Source of the DNA: UBA5734 sp964499985
Lineage (GTDB): Bacteria; Bacillota; Clostridia; Saccharofermentanales; UBA5734
Assembly: GCA_964499985.1 (NCBI GenBank)
Contig: CAZCMX010000007.1
Coordinates: 1 to 54,534, forward strand
Direction: 5' to 3'
DNA length: 54,534 bases
Position 1 is the stretch's first letter, and each line of letters starts with the position of its first letter. The notes under the pieces were generated by a model, which saw only the letters and a program-made list of their open reading frames with translations, searched no databases and was not told where the DNA came from. Below are positions 1-7,802 of this stretch, piece after piece. Position numbers and translations under genes: made by a program.

Positions 1-1228
1 CTTCCTCCAGGGCCAGCATCGCAGCAGGGAAGGGCTTCAGTGCGCGCGGCAGGATCCCCATGGTATAGGCGATGAGCATGCCATAATTGGTGATCGCCAC
101 CCCGTGCTCACGCGCCAGCGCGATCCGGTACTGCATTTCCTTGCGGTTGAGCATGCAGCCGCCACAATGGACAATCACGGCATAATCGCTGATGTTTTTG
201 GGATATTGCACACCGGAGGCCCATTCAAACTGGACATCGCCGCCGACGATCTGGCGGATCCAGCGCGGGATCTTGACTGTGCCGATATCGTCTGACTGGC
301 GATGGTGGGTGCAGCCTTCGACAATCAGGACTTTGTCCTGTGGGGTCAGCTTTTCGATCCGGCGCAATCCCTCCACCATGGGTGCCAGGTCGCCTTTCTG
401 GCGGGCAAAGAGGATCGAAAATGAGGTCATCGGGATATCTGCCGGTGTATCCGCCGATACTTTCATAAAGGCCTGGGAATCGGTGATCACGATCGCCGGT
501 TTTTGCCTGAGGCTTTCCAGCGTCTGTTTGAGCTCATGCTCTTTGGTGATCATCGCGATCGCATCGATTTCCAGCAAATCACGGATCACCTGCTGCTGCG
601 GCAGGATCAGGCGGCCCTTGGGGGCGGCCTTGTCGATTGGCGTGACCAGGACGGCTATTTCACCTGGCCGGACGAGATCGCCGACCAGACCGAGCTCCTC
701 CTCATCAAACCGGGCATTTTCAATGATCAATTCCTTGAGGGCACCAATCCCTTCGCCGGTGGCGGCGCTGACCCGCACTGCTGGCAGGGCGAGGTCCCTT
801 TTCTGCGCCTTGAAATGGTCCTCCGACATCGGACTGAGGTCGGTCTTATTGAACACAACGACGGTCGGTGTCTGCCGCTTTTTCAGATCAGCCAGGAAAT
901 CATGCTCGAAATCGGTCAATCCGGCCTCAGCACTGACCACCACGATGGCCAGATGTGTCTTCCGGAGCACCTCATAGGTCTTCTCGATCCGGAGCGCCCC
1001 CAGTTCGCCGACATCGTCCAGGCCGGCTGTGTCCGTGATCACGACCGGGCCGATCGGCAGCAGCTCCATCGTTTTGTGCACCGGATCGGTCGTGGTGCCA
1101 GCCACCGGTGATATGATGGCAAAATTCTGCCCGGTCAGGGCATTGATCAGAGATGATTTGCCAGCATTTCGTTTGCCGAAAATGGAAATTGCCAGACGGT
1201 TGGCCAGCGGGGTATTATTCATGGACAT
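1..1228 (-). CDS. hydF: [FeFe]-hydrogenase maturation GTPase HydF (3' end beyond the window)
   Basis: HydF is the GTPase scaffold on which the 2Fe subcluster of [FeFe]-hydrogenase is finished before transfer to the apo-enzyme. The N-terminus carries a Walker A (GKRNAGKSSL), the switch/G3 region TDTAGLDD and the G4 motif NKTD. Near the C-terminus are the cluster-binding cysteines: ECGCTHH-like EGCTHH and HCGGCMLN. About 409 codons are present and the frame is still open at base 1, so only the last few residues are missing. The ATG at 1228 is chosen because GGAGG lies about 8 nt upstream; a second in-frame ATG sits at 1222. It follows aspA by 16 bp, so the two are almost certainly co-transcribed. 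HydE and HydG are not in the window and may lie off the left edge. Confidence 0.95.
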   Translation of the reverse strand, partial: MSMNNTPLANRLAISIFGKRNAGKSSLINALTGQNFAIISPVAGTTTDPVHKTMELLPIGPVVITDTAGLDDVGELGALRIEKTYEVLRKTHLAIVVVSAEAGLTDFEHDFLADLKKRQTPTVVVFNKTDLSPMSEDHFKAQKRDLALPAVRVSAATGEGIGALKELIIENARFDEEELGLVGDLVRPGEIAVLVTPIDKAAPKGRLILPQQQVIRDLLEIDAIAMITKEHELKQTLESLRQKPAIVITDSQAFMKVSADTPADIPMTSFSILFARQKGDLAPMVEGLRRIEKLTPQDKVLIVEGCTHHRQSDDIGTVKIPRWIRQIVGGDVQFEWASGVQYPKNISDYAVIVHCGGCMLNRKEMQYRIALAREHGVAITNYGMLIAYTMGILPRALKPFPAAMLALEE

Positions 1229-1244
1229 GTCAGGGGCCTCCAGT

Positions 1245-2642
1245 TTATTTGCGTTGGCCCGGGATTCCCGGGCTGGTCATGGTTTCAGGAACCAGGATCG
1301 TGTCGAGCTGCTCGGGGGTCAATAAACCATGCCTGACCAGGAGCGTGCGGACAGTGTCGCCACTGGCCAGGCTTTCGGCAGCAATCTCGGCGGCCTGGTC
1401 ATAGCCAAGGGCGCCGGTCAAGGCCGTGACGAGTACCGTTGAACGCTCGAGCAGCTCGCGGCAGCGCTTTTCGTCGGCAGTGATGCCGGTGATGCATTTG
1501 TCGACAAACAAGGGCACGACATGGTCGAGCAGATCGAGCATTTGCAGGAGGTTATGGGCGATCAGGGGCAGGAAAGCATTGAGCTCGAGCTGGCCGGCCT
1601 GGGCAGCCAGAGTGATGGCCAGGTCATTGGCCATCACCTGGTAGGCGACCTGGTTTACGGCTTCGGGCAGGACGGGATTGACCTTGCCCGGCATGATCGA
1701 AGAACCCGACTGCAAGGCAGGCAGGTGTATTTCACCGAGGCCTGCCCTGGGCCCCGAGGCCAGCAGGCGCAGGTCATTGGCAATCTTGGCCAGGCTGACC
1801 GCCGAGGTTTTCAGCAGACTCGAAACCTCGACAAAGACATCATTGTTCTGGGTCGGATCCATCAGATATTCGGCCCGGGCCAGACCCAGGCCAGTGACCT
1901 CACGCAGCTTTTCGATCATGGTGAACAAATATTTGCGCGGGGCATTGATGCCCGTGCCAACCGCGGTGCCACCGATATTGACCTGGCGCAGCCGTTCTTC
2001 AACCTTGTACAGGCGCCAGCGGTCGCGCGCAATGGCCTGGGCCCAGGCGCCGAACTCCTGGCCGAGGGTGACGGGGACTGCATCCTGGAGCTGGGTTCGC
2101 CCTACCTTCAGGATCGAGGCGAAGGCCTGCTCCTTGTCCTGCAGGGCGGTCTGGAGGCGGGCAAATTGCTCGCTGACCGACTTGAGCCGGCCGATGGCAG
2201 CGATTCTGAGCGCTGTGGGGAAAACATCGTTGGTTGACTGGAAGAGATTGATGTGGTCCAGCGGGTGGATGCGGGCATAGTCGCCCTTGGTGGCCCCGAG
2301 ATGCTCGAGAGCCCGGTTGGCAAGGACTTCGTTGACATTCATATTGGCAGAGGTGCCGGCACCACCCTGCAAGGCATCGACCACGAACTGGTCCATCAGA
2401 GCGCCAGCCAGGATCTCGTCGCAGGCAGTCACGATGGCCTTGCCGATATCAGGCGGGATGAACGCATGCTGGAGATTGGTCAGGGCTGCCGCCTTTTTGA
2501 CTTGCACCAGTGACCGGATCAGGTCCCCATGCACCGGCTGGCGGAGGATCGGAAAATTCTCCCTGGCGCGAGCCGTCTGCAAACCATAATAGCACTGGTC
2601 CTCCAGTGCCATTTCACCATGGGTATCCCTTTCGATCCGCAT
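1245..2642 (-). CDS. aspA: Aspartate ammonia-lyase (aspartase)
   Basis: Catalyses L-aspartate to fumarate plus ammonia in the cytoplasm. The 465-aa protein matches the fumarase/aspartase superfamily over its full length: the early GAGTSANMNVNEV and STNDVFPTA segments, the GRTQLQDAVPVTLGQE region, and the signature GSSIMPGKVNP in the catalytic loop. GSSIMPGKVNPVLPE separates it from argininosuccinate lyase, and the overall pattern favours aspartase over class II fumarase, though the two are close. The ATG at 2642 is preferred to one 33 nt upstream because GGAGGT precedes it at proper spacing. It lies directly ahead of hydF. I recall aspA being found next to hydrogenase maturation genes in other anaerobes; a link through ammonia supply is inference only. 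Confidence 0.93.
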   Translation of the reverse strand: MRIERDTHGEMALEDQCYYGLQTARARENFPILRQPVHGDLIRSLVQVKKAAALTNLQHAFIPPDIGKAIVTACDEILAGALMDQFVVDALQGGAGTSANMNVNEVLANRALEHLGATKGDYARIHPLDHINLFQSTNDVFPTALRIAAIGRLKSVSEQFARLQTALQDKEQAFASILKVGRTQLQDAVPVTLGQEFGAWAQAIARDRWRLYKVEERLRQVNIGGTAVGTGINAPRKYLFTMIEKLREVTGLGLARAEYLMDPTQNNDVFVEVSSLLKTSAVSLAKIANDLRLLASGPRAGLGEIHLPALQSGSSIMPGKVNPVLPEAVNQVAYQVMANDLAITLAAQAGQLELNAFLPLIAHNLLQMLDLLDHVVPLFVDKCITGITADEKRCRELLERSTVLVTALTGALGYDQAAEIAAESLASGDTVRTLLVRHGLLTPEQLDTILVPETMTSPGIPGQRK

Positions 2643-2685
2643 CCTGTGACCTCCGTCTGCGCTTGAACCAGGCAAGCCAGTACTC

Positions 2686-2714
2686 AGTATAGCGCAGGAG
2701 CTATTGCGTGCGAA
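2686..2714 (-). promoter_or_regulatory. Sigma-A-type promoter of aspA-hydF
   Basis: On the minus strand, TTCGCA (2709-2714) and TATACT (2686-2691) are separated by 17 bp. The start would fall near 2679, giving a leader of about 37 nt before the aspA ATG. Read directly from sequence; not experimentally known. Confidence 0.6.
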
Positions 2715-2736
2715 GTAGCTTGAGATACATTGAGGA

Positions 2737-3225
2737 TCAGGCTGTGAATCCGTCGTAGGCGTGGGTATTTTCGAAATGGATCAGCTCGATGGTCGCCTTT
2801 TCGATGGCCTGCAGCTTTTCAAAGGTCAGCTTGATCTCATGGCTGGCCCGGTAATCGGGTCGGTACTGGTTGGTCAACTGGCGCAACTGGCGCAGGATGT
2901 CCATGATCTGGTCATGCTCCTTCAGCGAGTCAGCAACCTGCTCGACCGCCAGGCTCAGTGGCGCCAGATCAGTCTCATGGCGGAGCAAAGTGGGATAGAC
3001 CAGCCGGGATTCGCGATGGATATGAGCGGTCAATTTTGACAGCAGCTTGACGAAAAGATAGCGGATTTCCCGCAATTCCGGCTGATCGTCATTGGCTTTG
3101 CGCAGGACCAGCGTGGTCAGCTGGTCCAAAAGGGGCAGTTCATGGTTCAGCAACTGGTGGTGGACCGATTTGATCTCACGAACCATGGCAAATGTATTTC
3201 TATTCATATCTTGGGCAAAAGGCAT
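2737..3225 (-). CDS. Hemerythrin-like di-iron protein (YtfE/ScdA/RIC C-terminal type)
   Basis: A 162-aa single-domain protein with the spacing of iron ligands seen in the hemerythrin half of the YtfE/ScdA/RIC repair proteins: VHHQLLNHELP near the start, then HIHRESRLVYP, LKEHDQIMDILRQL, a YRPDYRAS turn, and ELIHFENTHAY at the end. Family members repair iron-sulfur clusters after nitrosative or oxidative stress by handling iron through a di-iron centre. The N-terminal ScdA_N (DUF542) domain with its Cys-Pro motif is absent, so this is the short form. Start at 3225 is supported by AGGAGG about 7 nt upstream. It stands alone with its own upstream region. The exact function (repair versus NO or O2 sensing) cannot be fixed from sequence. 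Confidence 0.82.
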   Translation of the reverse strand: MPFAQDMNRNTFAMVREIKSVHHQLLNHELPLLDQLTTLVLRKANDDQPELREIRYLFVKLLSKLTAHIHRESRLVYPTLLRHETDLAPLSLAVEQVADSLKEHDQIMDILRQLRQLTNQYRPDYRASHEIKLTFEKLQAIEKATIELIHFENTHAYDGFTA

Positions 3226-3354
3226 ACCGTTCCTCCTGTTGGATCATCGGAACCCGCCTTGGGGGTTTCAATTTGAATCGTTCATGTAATCTGGCCCAAG
3301 CCTCCTGCCTGGGAAATCACTAGATCCAGAAATCATCGTAACGGCTGGATCTAT

Positions 3355-3360
3355 ATTATA
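3355..3360 (-). promoter_or_regulatory. Probable -10 element of the hemerythrin gene
   Basis: The minus strand has a perfect TATAAT at 3355-3360, about 130 bp upstream of the hemerythrin ATG, in an AT-rich stretch. No good -35 lies at 17 bp (ATTTTT), so an activator may be needed; see the dyad at 3402-3418. Confidence 0.45.
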
Positions 3361-3401
3361 CAATTGGCAAAGACAACAAAAATTGTGAATAATTTGTGTG
3401 C

Positions 3402-3418
3402 TTGTGAGCGGATCACGA
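3402..3418. promoter_or_regulatory. Dyad TTGTGA-N5-TCACGA upstream of the hemerythrin promoter
   Basis: The 17-bp element TTGTGAGCGGATCACGA is an inverted repeat matching at 5 of 6 positions in each arm. It lies about 45-60 bp upstream of the TATAAT of the hemerythrin gene, a position typical of a class I activator site. CRP/FNR-family regulators bind TGTGA/TCACA half-sites, but with N6 spacing in E. coli CRP. It also resembles the E. coli lac operator, which is probably coincidence. Confidence 0.35.
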
Positions 3419-3515
3419 TGAAATTTTCCCTGAATTTTGCGTCTTCAGGCATGCCTATGGCTAAATAATGTGCTTACGCTCATAAGCAATCATCACAAAT
3501 ACCCGCCCGGCATGC

Positions 3516-3553
3516 AAAAGACCAGCTGCCGCGACATGGGCAACTGGTCTTTT
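3516..3553 (-). terminator. Intrinsic terminator behind the permease fragment
   Basis: A perfect 10-bp stem AAAAGACCAG / CTGGTCTTTT encloses a loop that can pair further (TGCC/GGCA). Its A and T runs make it usable in both directions. It lies 68 bp past the stop of the permease remnant, closing the minus-strand flavoprotein operon. Confidence 0.75.
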
Positions 3554-3620
3554 CGAGGGGACAGGGGAAGGATTGGCAGGATCCCTGGGCCATGGATCCG
3601 GGATGATACCGGGTCGAGGC

Positions 3621-4217
3621 TTATTTCTTGTTGCGGGTGGTGACGTCGAAGAGGACGGCGAGGATCAGGACAATGCCACGGATGATGTACTGCCAGGAGA
3701 TATCGATGCCCATCAGGTTCATGCCATTGGTCAGCGAGGCCATGACGAAGGCGCCGATGATCGAGCCCGTGACCTTGCCGATACCGCCGGAGGTCGAAAC
3801 GCCGCCGACATAGGCTGCAGCGATCGCATCGAGCTCAAAGCCGACACCTGCAGTGGTGGTGGCGGATTGCAGGCGGGCCGTGAACAGGATGCCGGACAGG
3901 GCGGCCAGCATGCTCATCGAGCCAAAGACGAAGAAGGTGATGTATTTGACGCTGATGCCGCTGAGCTTGGCTGCCTCTGGATTGCCACCGACCGCATAGA
4001 TATGACGGCCGAGCACGGTCCGGGTGGTCATGAAATGATAGATGCCAGTGATGATGATCACAATGACCACTGTCCAGGACAGACCATTGAACTGGGCCAG
4101 GATGAAAGCAATATAAGCGATGATCAGGGACATCAGGATCAGCTTGGCGACATGGATCTTGGTCGAGACCACCTCGAAATTGTAGCGGATCTTGTTGGCC
4201 CGGGTCTTGGCTTCGCT
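3621..4217 (-). pseudogene. 3' remnant of a XylH/MglC-type sugar ABC transporter permease
   Basis: Only the C-terminal half of a monosaccharide ABC permease remains (about 195 codons against roughly 380 for the family). Visible landmarks are NGLSWTVV, YHFMTTRTVLGRHIYAVGGN, KLSGISVKYITFFVFG, GILFTARLQSATTTAG, FELDAIAAAYVGG, KVTGSIIGAFVM, NGMNLMGIDISWQYI and the closing FDVTTRNKK. Homology reaches back to an EAKTRANKIRYNFEV segment around 4214, then stops abruptly at the join with the DUF6544-type gene. The first in-frame ATG is at 4172, with no SD, so translation is unlikely. Missing are the first membrane helices. The family match is closest to XylH (xylose) or MglC (galactose) permeases; the two cannot be separated on this fragment. 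Confidence 0.8.
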
Positions 4218-4615
4218 AAACTCATGAAATAGACACGCCGCGAGTCTGACACAAGATTGTATTGTTCAGCAGATGAGGGGACATAATCCTTATCGGGTGC
4301 TGTCTTGAATTCCCCGGCGCAAATCATGCGAAAGCTTTTGACCTTGGGCTGGCCAACCACGCCGACCCTGTGCAGATATGCCTGAACGGGTTCTGGCAAA
4401 TGCTCAAGATCCGTTTCGGTCAGGAGGTCAGGCTCCCCGGCATCAAGACTGGCACTCGTGAAGGCCGCTTGAACTTCCTGCCGGTAGGTTTGCTGCAATT
4501 GCCTGGACCGCTGGTACAGAACCGGAATGGCAATGATGAGAATGAGGCCGATCATGATCCAGGGAATGAATTTTGTCATGCTGATACCCGTACTTTCCGT
4601 CGACTGACCTGTCAT
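4216..4615 (-). pseudogene. 5' part of a DUF6544-type protein, cut off at a deletion junction
   Basis: The frame starts at ATG 4615 or, more in keeping with a signal-anchor, ATG 4579 (MTKFIPWIM followed by a hydrophobic helix). It then shows features I associate with the DUF6544 family: LPEPVQAYLHRVGVVGQPKV, a GEFK strand, AEQYNLV and RVYFM. Family proteins normally continue for more than 100 residues past this point. Here the frame runs instead into permease DNA in the wrong reading frame, ending at 4139 with an unrelated Arg/Ser/Pro-rich tail. It follows the flavodoxin-fold gene by about 10 bp (ATG 4615) and was probably the last gene of that operon. The family has no known function. Confidence 0.65.
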
Positions 4616-4625
4616 TGAGACTATA

Positions 4626-5339
4626 TCAATAGGGCTTATTTCCTGCGAGCCAGCCTTGCATTTCCCAATGCATCCGGTCTTGCAGGTTCCAGTCGTTTTT
4701 TTTCTGCATGCCCCGCATGAGTGTGAAAAAGAAGCTGCGAAAGATCGGATTGCGCAGGCGCTGGGGCATACGGGTGGCACGGACTATTCGGGCAGCGAAT
4801 GTCTGAGCCTGCTTCCTGATTCTCTCCTGGTTCCTGGCTGTGACATCGTCCCATTTCATCGCCGCGACGGGGTATTTGAACGCAAAAACCTTCTGGACAC
4901 CCCAGAAAACCAGGCTATTGCGCAAGGTCTTCGTGGTATGGCCCAGGCCGGCCCCCGCTGAAGTGGTGATCGTCAGACCGATCTTTCTGAACATCGCCGG
5001 ATGAGGTCGGTGGCTCATCCATTGAAAGCAAAGATGATCGATCAGCGTTTTCATCGCACCGGATACATCGAGGCCATAGACTGGTGATGCCAGGACGATC
5101 AGATCCGCCGCAACCATGGCGTCCACGATCGGCCGGGTATAGGCACTATGCGGGCAGGTCGCTTCTCCGTTGTATATACAGGAAAAGCAGCCCGTGCAGA
5201 ATTGGGGCAGATCTTTGGGCAGCCAGAACTCCGTCACCTCGACCGGTTCGAGCTGCTGCACCTGCTGGAGAATGGCCTGGGTGCAGTGCCAGGTGCTGCC
5301 ATGACGCAGATTGCCATAAAAAACAGCAATTTTCAGCAA
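4626..5339 (-). CDS. Flavodoxin-fold NAD(P)H-dependent oxidoreductase
   Basis: A 237-aa NADPH-dependent FMN reductase/flavodoxin-like protein. The N-terminal strand and phosphate loop (KIAVFYGNLRHGSTW) would hold FMN phosphate, CTGCFSCIYNGEATCPH is the Cys-rich segment common in this subfamily, and ADLIVLASPVYGLDVSGAMK is the second flavin-contacting loop. A C-terminal extension of about 80 residues with two Trp and many Arg/Lys is unlike short reductases and may contact the membrane. The start is TTG at 5339, chosen because GGAGGT lies 7 nt upstream and no ATG fits the flavin loop; it begins 4 bp after the stop of the upstream membrane gene, so translation is probably coupled. The electron acceptor is unknown. 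Confidence 0.8.
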   Translation of the reverse strand: MLKIAVFYGNLRHGSTWHCTQAILQQVQQLEPVEVTEFWLPKDLPQFCTGCFSCIYNGEATCPHSAYTRPIVDAMVAADLIVLASPVYGLDVSGAMKTLIDHLCFQWMSHRPHPAMFRKIGLTITTSAGAGLGHTTKTLRNSLVFWGVQKVFAFKYPVAAMKWDDVTARNQERIRKQAQTFAARIVRATRMPQRLRNPIFRSFFFTLMRGMQKKNDWNLQDRMHWEMQGWLAGNKPY

Positions 5340-5343
5340 AATC

Positions 5344-6216
5344 TCAACCTCCGGCCGTATCGGCCAACTGATCCGGTACCGCTCTCAGCAGCCGGACCAG
5401 GAAATAGGCTGCAAAGAACGCCAAAATGACAAAGGTGGCTATCTTGGTGACCAAGACCGGTACTGGAAGAACGATACCTGCCTGGACCTGGAAGAAGGTC
5501 TGGACTGGCAGCATGATGCCGATGATCGTGCAGAGCATCAAAAGCTGGCCCAGGAGGATGTAGCCCAGTGTGGTACGACGTTTCAGCAGCCAGACAGTCA
5601 GCAGGGCGGCCGGACCGATGATCCCCATATCGAGGACATAGGTGATTTCTGTCGTGTAGTTTTCGATCAAGGCCAGGGAGCGGCCGGCTGCATGGGCCGA
5701 CAGGATATCCGGCAGCCAGGCGCCGATCAGGGCCAGGCCAGACAGAATGAGAAAACAATAAAAACCCCGGTATGGCAACCGGCTGTTGACCCCTTGATTG
5801 ATGGTCATGGCTAATGGGCACCCCGCCATTTGGCCAGTCACCCAGACGAACGCAAAAAGGTTAACGGAAAAAAGAGCGATATAAGCCAAGTGCAGGCGGT
5901 TGAAGGTCACACCAAAAGCGAGACTGGCAGAATAATACAAGGTGACAGCCAGGATCGCATCCAGCAACAGGTGGCGGCGCAGCGTCAGGCGGCGGGCGGC
6001 CAGCCCCAGAATTATGGACAGCAGCGGACAGACAACGAACAGGATGACCAGATCCGTACCGCGAAAAATCGGAGCCTTGAAGAAAGAGTCCCAGGCATAA
6101 AGACCTGCCCCAGCCAAAACCACTGAGTCGCCATATGGATTTATATACGTCATGGCTGGCCCCTGGCTTGGATCGAATAAACCGTTGGCGGCAACCAATC
6201 CAGAGAGGACAATCAC
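5344..6216 (-). CDS. Uncharacterised polytopic membrane protein
   Basis: About 290 aa with some eight hydrophobic segments and short loops. The first loop carries TYINPYGDSVVLAGAGLYAWDS and the next segment RGTDLVILFVVCPLL; this pattern (GLY-x-D followed by GTD at a membrane edge) recurs in a widespread unnamed family. I do not know its function. GTG at 6216 has no SD and falls inside what looks like the first membrane helix; the open frame reaches back to a stop at about 6256, giving a non-standard CTG at 6249 as an alternative. The preceding gene ends at 6252, so initiation may rely on coupling, or the native start was lost. It sits between an FMN-binding fragment and a flavodoxin-fold gene, hinting at membrane redox work (inference). 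Confidence 0.65.
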   Translation of the reverse strand: MIVLSGLVAANGLFDPSQGPAMTYINPYGDSVVLAGAGLYAWDSFFKAPIFRGTDLVILFVVCPLLSIILGLAARRLTLRRHLLLDAILAVTLYYSASLAFGVTFNRLHLAYIALFSVNLFAFVWVTGQMAGCPLAMTINQGVNSRLPYRGFYCFLILSGLALIGAWLPDILSAHAAGRSLALIENYTTEITYVLDMGIIGPAALLTVWLLKRRTTLGYILLGQLLMLCTIIGIMLPVQTFFQVQAGIVLPVPVLVTKIATFVILAFFAAYFLVRLLRAVPDQLADTAGG

Positions 6217-6251
6217 CAGACCAATGAGGACAATGATGGATGTTGTCAGCT

Positions 6252-6518
6252 TTATAAATTATGCTCGAGGCGCGCAATATTTCTGATCAGGCCATCCGAC
6301 AAAGTGACCCGGACCCGCGCCGATACTGGCATGGCCCGGAATTCACCTTCGCAGATACCCTCTTTGAACTGAGAAAAATCGATCGCTTCGATATCAATCG
6401 AGGCCAAAACAGCCAAATCCCGTTCGAGATTCGCTTTCACGATCAGGAATGGCATCATGATCAAAGCAATGAGGAGAGCAAGACCCACCAGAATGATCCA
6501 ACGTTTTCGAATTCTCAC
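6252..6518 (-). CDS. Short membrane-anchored protein with a partial FMN-binding domain
   Basis: An 88-aa protein: basic start (RIRKRW), one membrane helix at about residues 7-29, then an extracytoplasmic part with GICEGEFRAMPVSARVRV and LSDGLIRNIARLEHNL. This matches the first half of the FMN-binding (NosR/NqrC-like) domain, which usually reads G-x-Y-x-G...V-x-V-x-v-x-D-G-x-I...EH. The second half, with the S-G-A-T motif that ApbE flavinylates, is absent: the frame stops right after EHNL. It may be a truncated gene or a minimal form. The start is GTG at 6518 with GAGGTG 7 nt upstream. First gene of the minus-strand operon running to 3621. Confidence 0.6.
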   Translation of the reverse strand: MRIRKRWIILVGLALLIALIMMPFLIVKANLERDLAVLASIDIEAIDFSQFKEGICEGEFRAMPVSARVRVTLSDGLIRNIARLEHNL

Positions 6519-6807
6519 TGCTTCACCTCGGACAATTATGCTCAGACATGGAAGATTGGTTCAGTGATTGGCATATTCTGGTGATTAAACGGAGTATATG
6601 TAAAATTACGACAAGATAATTGTAAACTAGAAGGCATTCTTGCCGTTTGTTATTATTGCATGGTGATGAAATGTCGTCAATATCAGGTGAGCAGACAGGC
6701 CTTCAGGCTGTACGGGACCGTCTATGTGTTGTACTATTTTACGGACACTCGGCAGGCGGCCATTTCTCATCAAGGCGCCCATTTCTCCAGAAAAGGATCG
6801 TTGTTTT

Positions 6808-7728
6808 GTGGCAAAAATATTGACTCAGGCAATCTCCCTGGTCCTGATTATCATCATCGGCCAGGTCATCAAGAAAATCGGCTGGGTGAACCGGGAGGAT
6901 TTCCCGAAATTTTCCAAGATTGTCTTGCGACTGACCATGCCCTGTGCGGTCATCACCAGTTTCAGCAGCTTCAATCTCTCCTTTCACTTGCTGATACTCA
7001 CAATCATTGGAATTATGGCCAATCTCATCCAACAGGTAACCGGATATCTCATCAACCGGCCTGGCAGTGGCCGGGACAGGGCTTTCGGAATCAACAATAT
7101 CGGCAGCTATAATATTGCCGCGTTTGCCATGCCCTATATTTCAGGGTTTATCGGCGCAGAGTCCCTGGTTTATGCGGCCTTGTTTGATGTTGGCAATTCG
7201 ATCTCTGCTGGCGGCATTGGCTATGGCTGGTCCCTGTCTGAAGCCAGGGAGTCGAGCCGGCCCTCGGTTTGGCTGTTTGTGAAAAATATGCTCAGCTCAC
7301 CGATTTTCGTGACGTACCTGGTTCTGCTGGCCATCCGCCTGGTTGATCTGAAGCTGCCCGCTGCCTTTCTGACCTTCACGTCGATCATCGGCAGTGCCAA
7401 TCCATTCTTAGCCATGCTGATGATCGGCCTTGGCCTGGAGCTGAGACTGGACCAGGCCAAGATCAGCCAGGCCTGCAAATACCTGTCGCTGCGCTACGGC
7501 TTTGCCCTGGCCTTCACTCTCCTGACCTTGTTTGTGCTGCCTGTGCCAGCTGAAGCCAAGGTGATCTTGTGCATGCTCTATTTTGCCCCGATCGCATCCA
7601 TGGTTGTTGCTTTTACCGGTGAAACGGAAGGTGATGTCGAATTATCGGCGTTTATGACCTCCATCTCCGTTCTCCTGGGTATCATACTCATCCCGACGAT
7701 CCTGTTGACCTTCAGCCCGTTCATGTAA
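6808..7728 (+). CDS. AEC-family transporter (auxin efflux carrier type)
   Basis: A 306-aa membrane protein with about ten helices in the 5+5 arrangement of AEC permeases, which export or take up small carboxylates (MleP-type malate carriers belong here). The N-terminal helix is followed by GQVIKKIGWVNREDFPKFSK and LRLTMPCAVI, the family-typical cytoplasmic loop, then NNIGSYNIAAFAMPYISGF in the first half and GSANPFLAMLMIGLGLEL in the second. The GTG at 6808 is taken as start because family members begin just before the first helix and AAAAGGA lies about 10 nt upstream; an ATG at 6724 would add a charged, unlikely leader. Substrate unknown. No promoter could be read with confidence in 6519-6807. 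Confidence 0.85.
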   Translation: MAKILTQAISLVLIIIIGQVIKKIGWVNREDFPKFSKIVLRLTMPCAVITSFSSFNLSFHLLILTIIGIMANLIQQVTGYLINRPGSGRDRAFGINNIGSYNIAAFAMPYISGFIGAESLVYAALFDVGNSISAGGIGYGWSLSEARESSRPSVWLFVKNMLSSPIFVTYLVLLAIRLVDLKLPAAFLTFTSIIGSANPFLAMLMIGLGLELRLDQAKISQACKYLSLRYGFALAFTLLTLFVLPVPAEAKVILCMLYFAPIASMVVAFTGETEGDVELSAFMTSISVLLGIILIPTILLTFSPFM

Positions 7729-7779
7729 AGCCACCCCATTCCGGGGGACAGGGGATCCGGGGTTTAGCTTGACTAAGCG

Positions 7780-7802
7780 AAGCCGGGATCGGCTTGCTTT
7801 TA
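7780..7802 (+). terminator. Probable terminator of the AEC transporter gene
   Basis: A 6-bp perfect stem AAGCCG / CGGCTT with a GGAT loop is followed by GCTTTTA, 51 bp past the stop codon. Confidence 0.5.

Noticed and set aside
3402..3418. A true lac operator (LacI binding site)
   Set aside because: It matches the E. coli lac operator at 14 of 17 positions, but there is no lac gene nearby, and the symmetrical half-sites and position fit a CRP/FNR-type site at least as well. Treated as a generic dyad.
4139..4780. A genuine 213-aa Cys-rich protein
   Set aside because: The first 55 residues overlap the end of the flavodoxin-fold gene in another frame, and the last part is permease DNA read out of frame. 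Only the middle, DUF6544-like part is real.
6661..6807. An N-terminal extension of the AEC transporter or a separate leader peptide
   Set aside because: The residues between ATG 6724 and GTG 6808 are basic and Cys-rich, unlike any AEC N-terminus, and there is an SD-like AAAAGGA just before the GTG.
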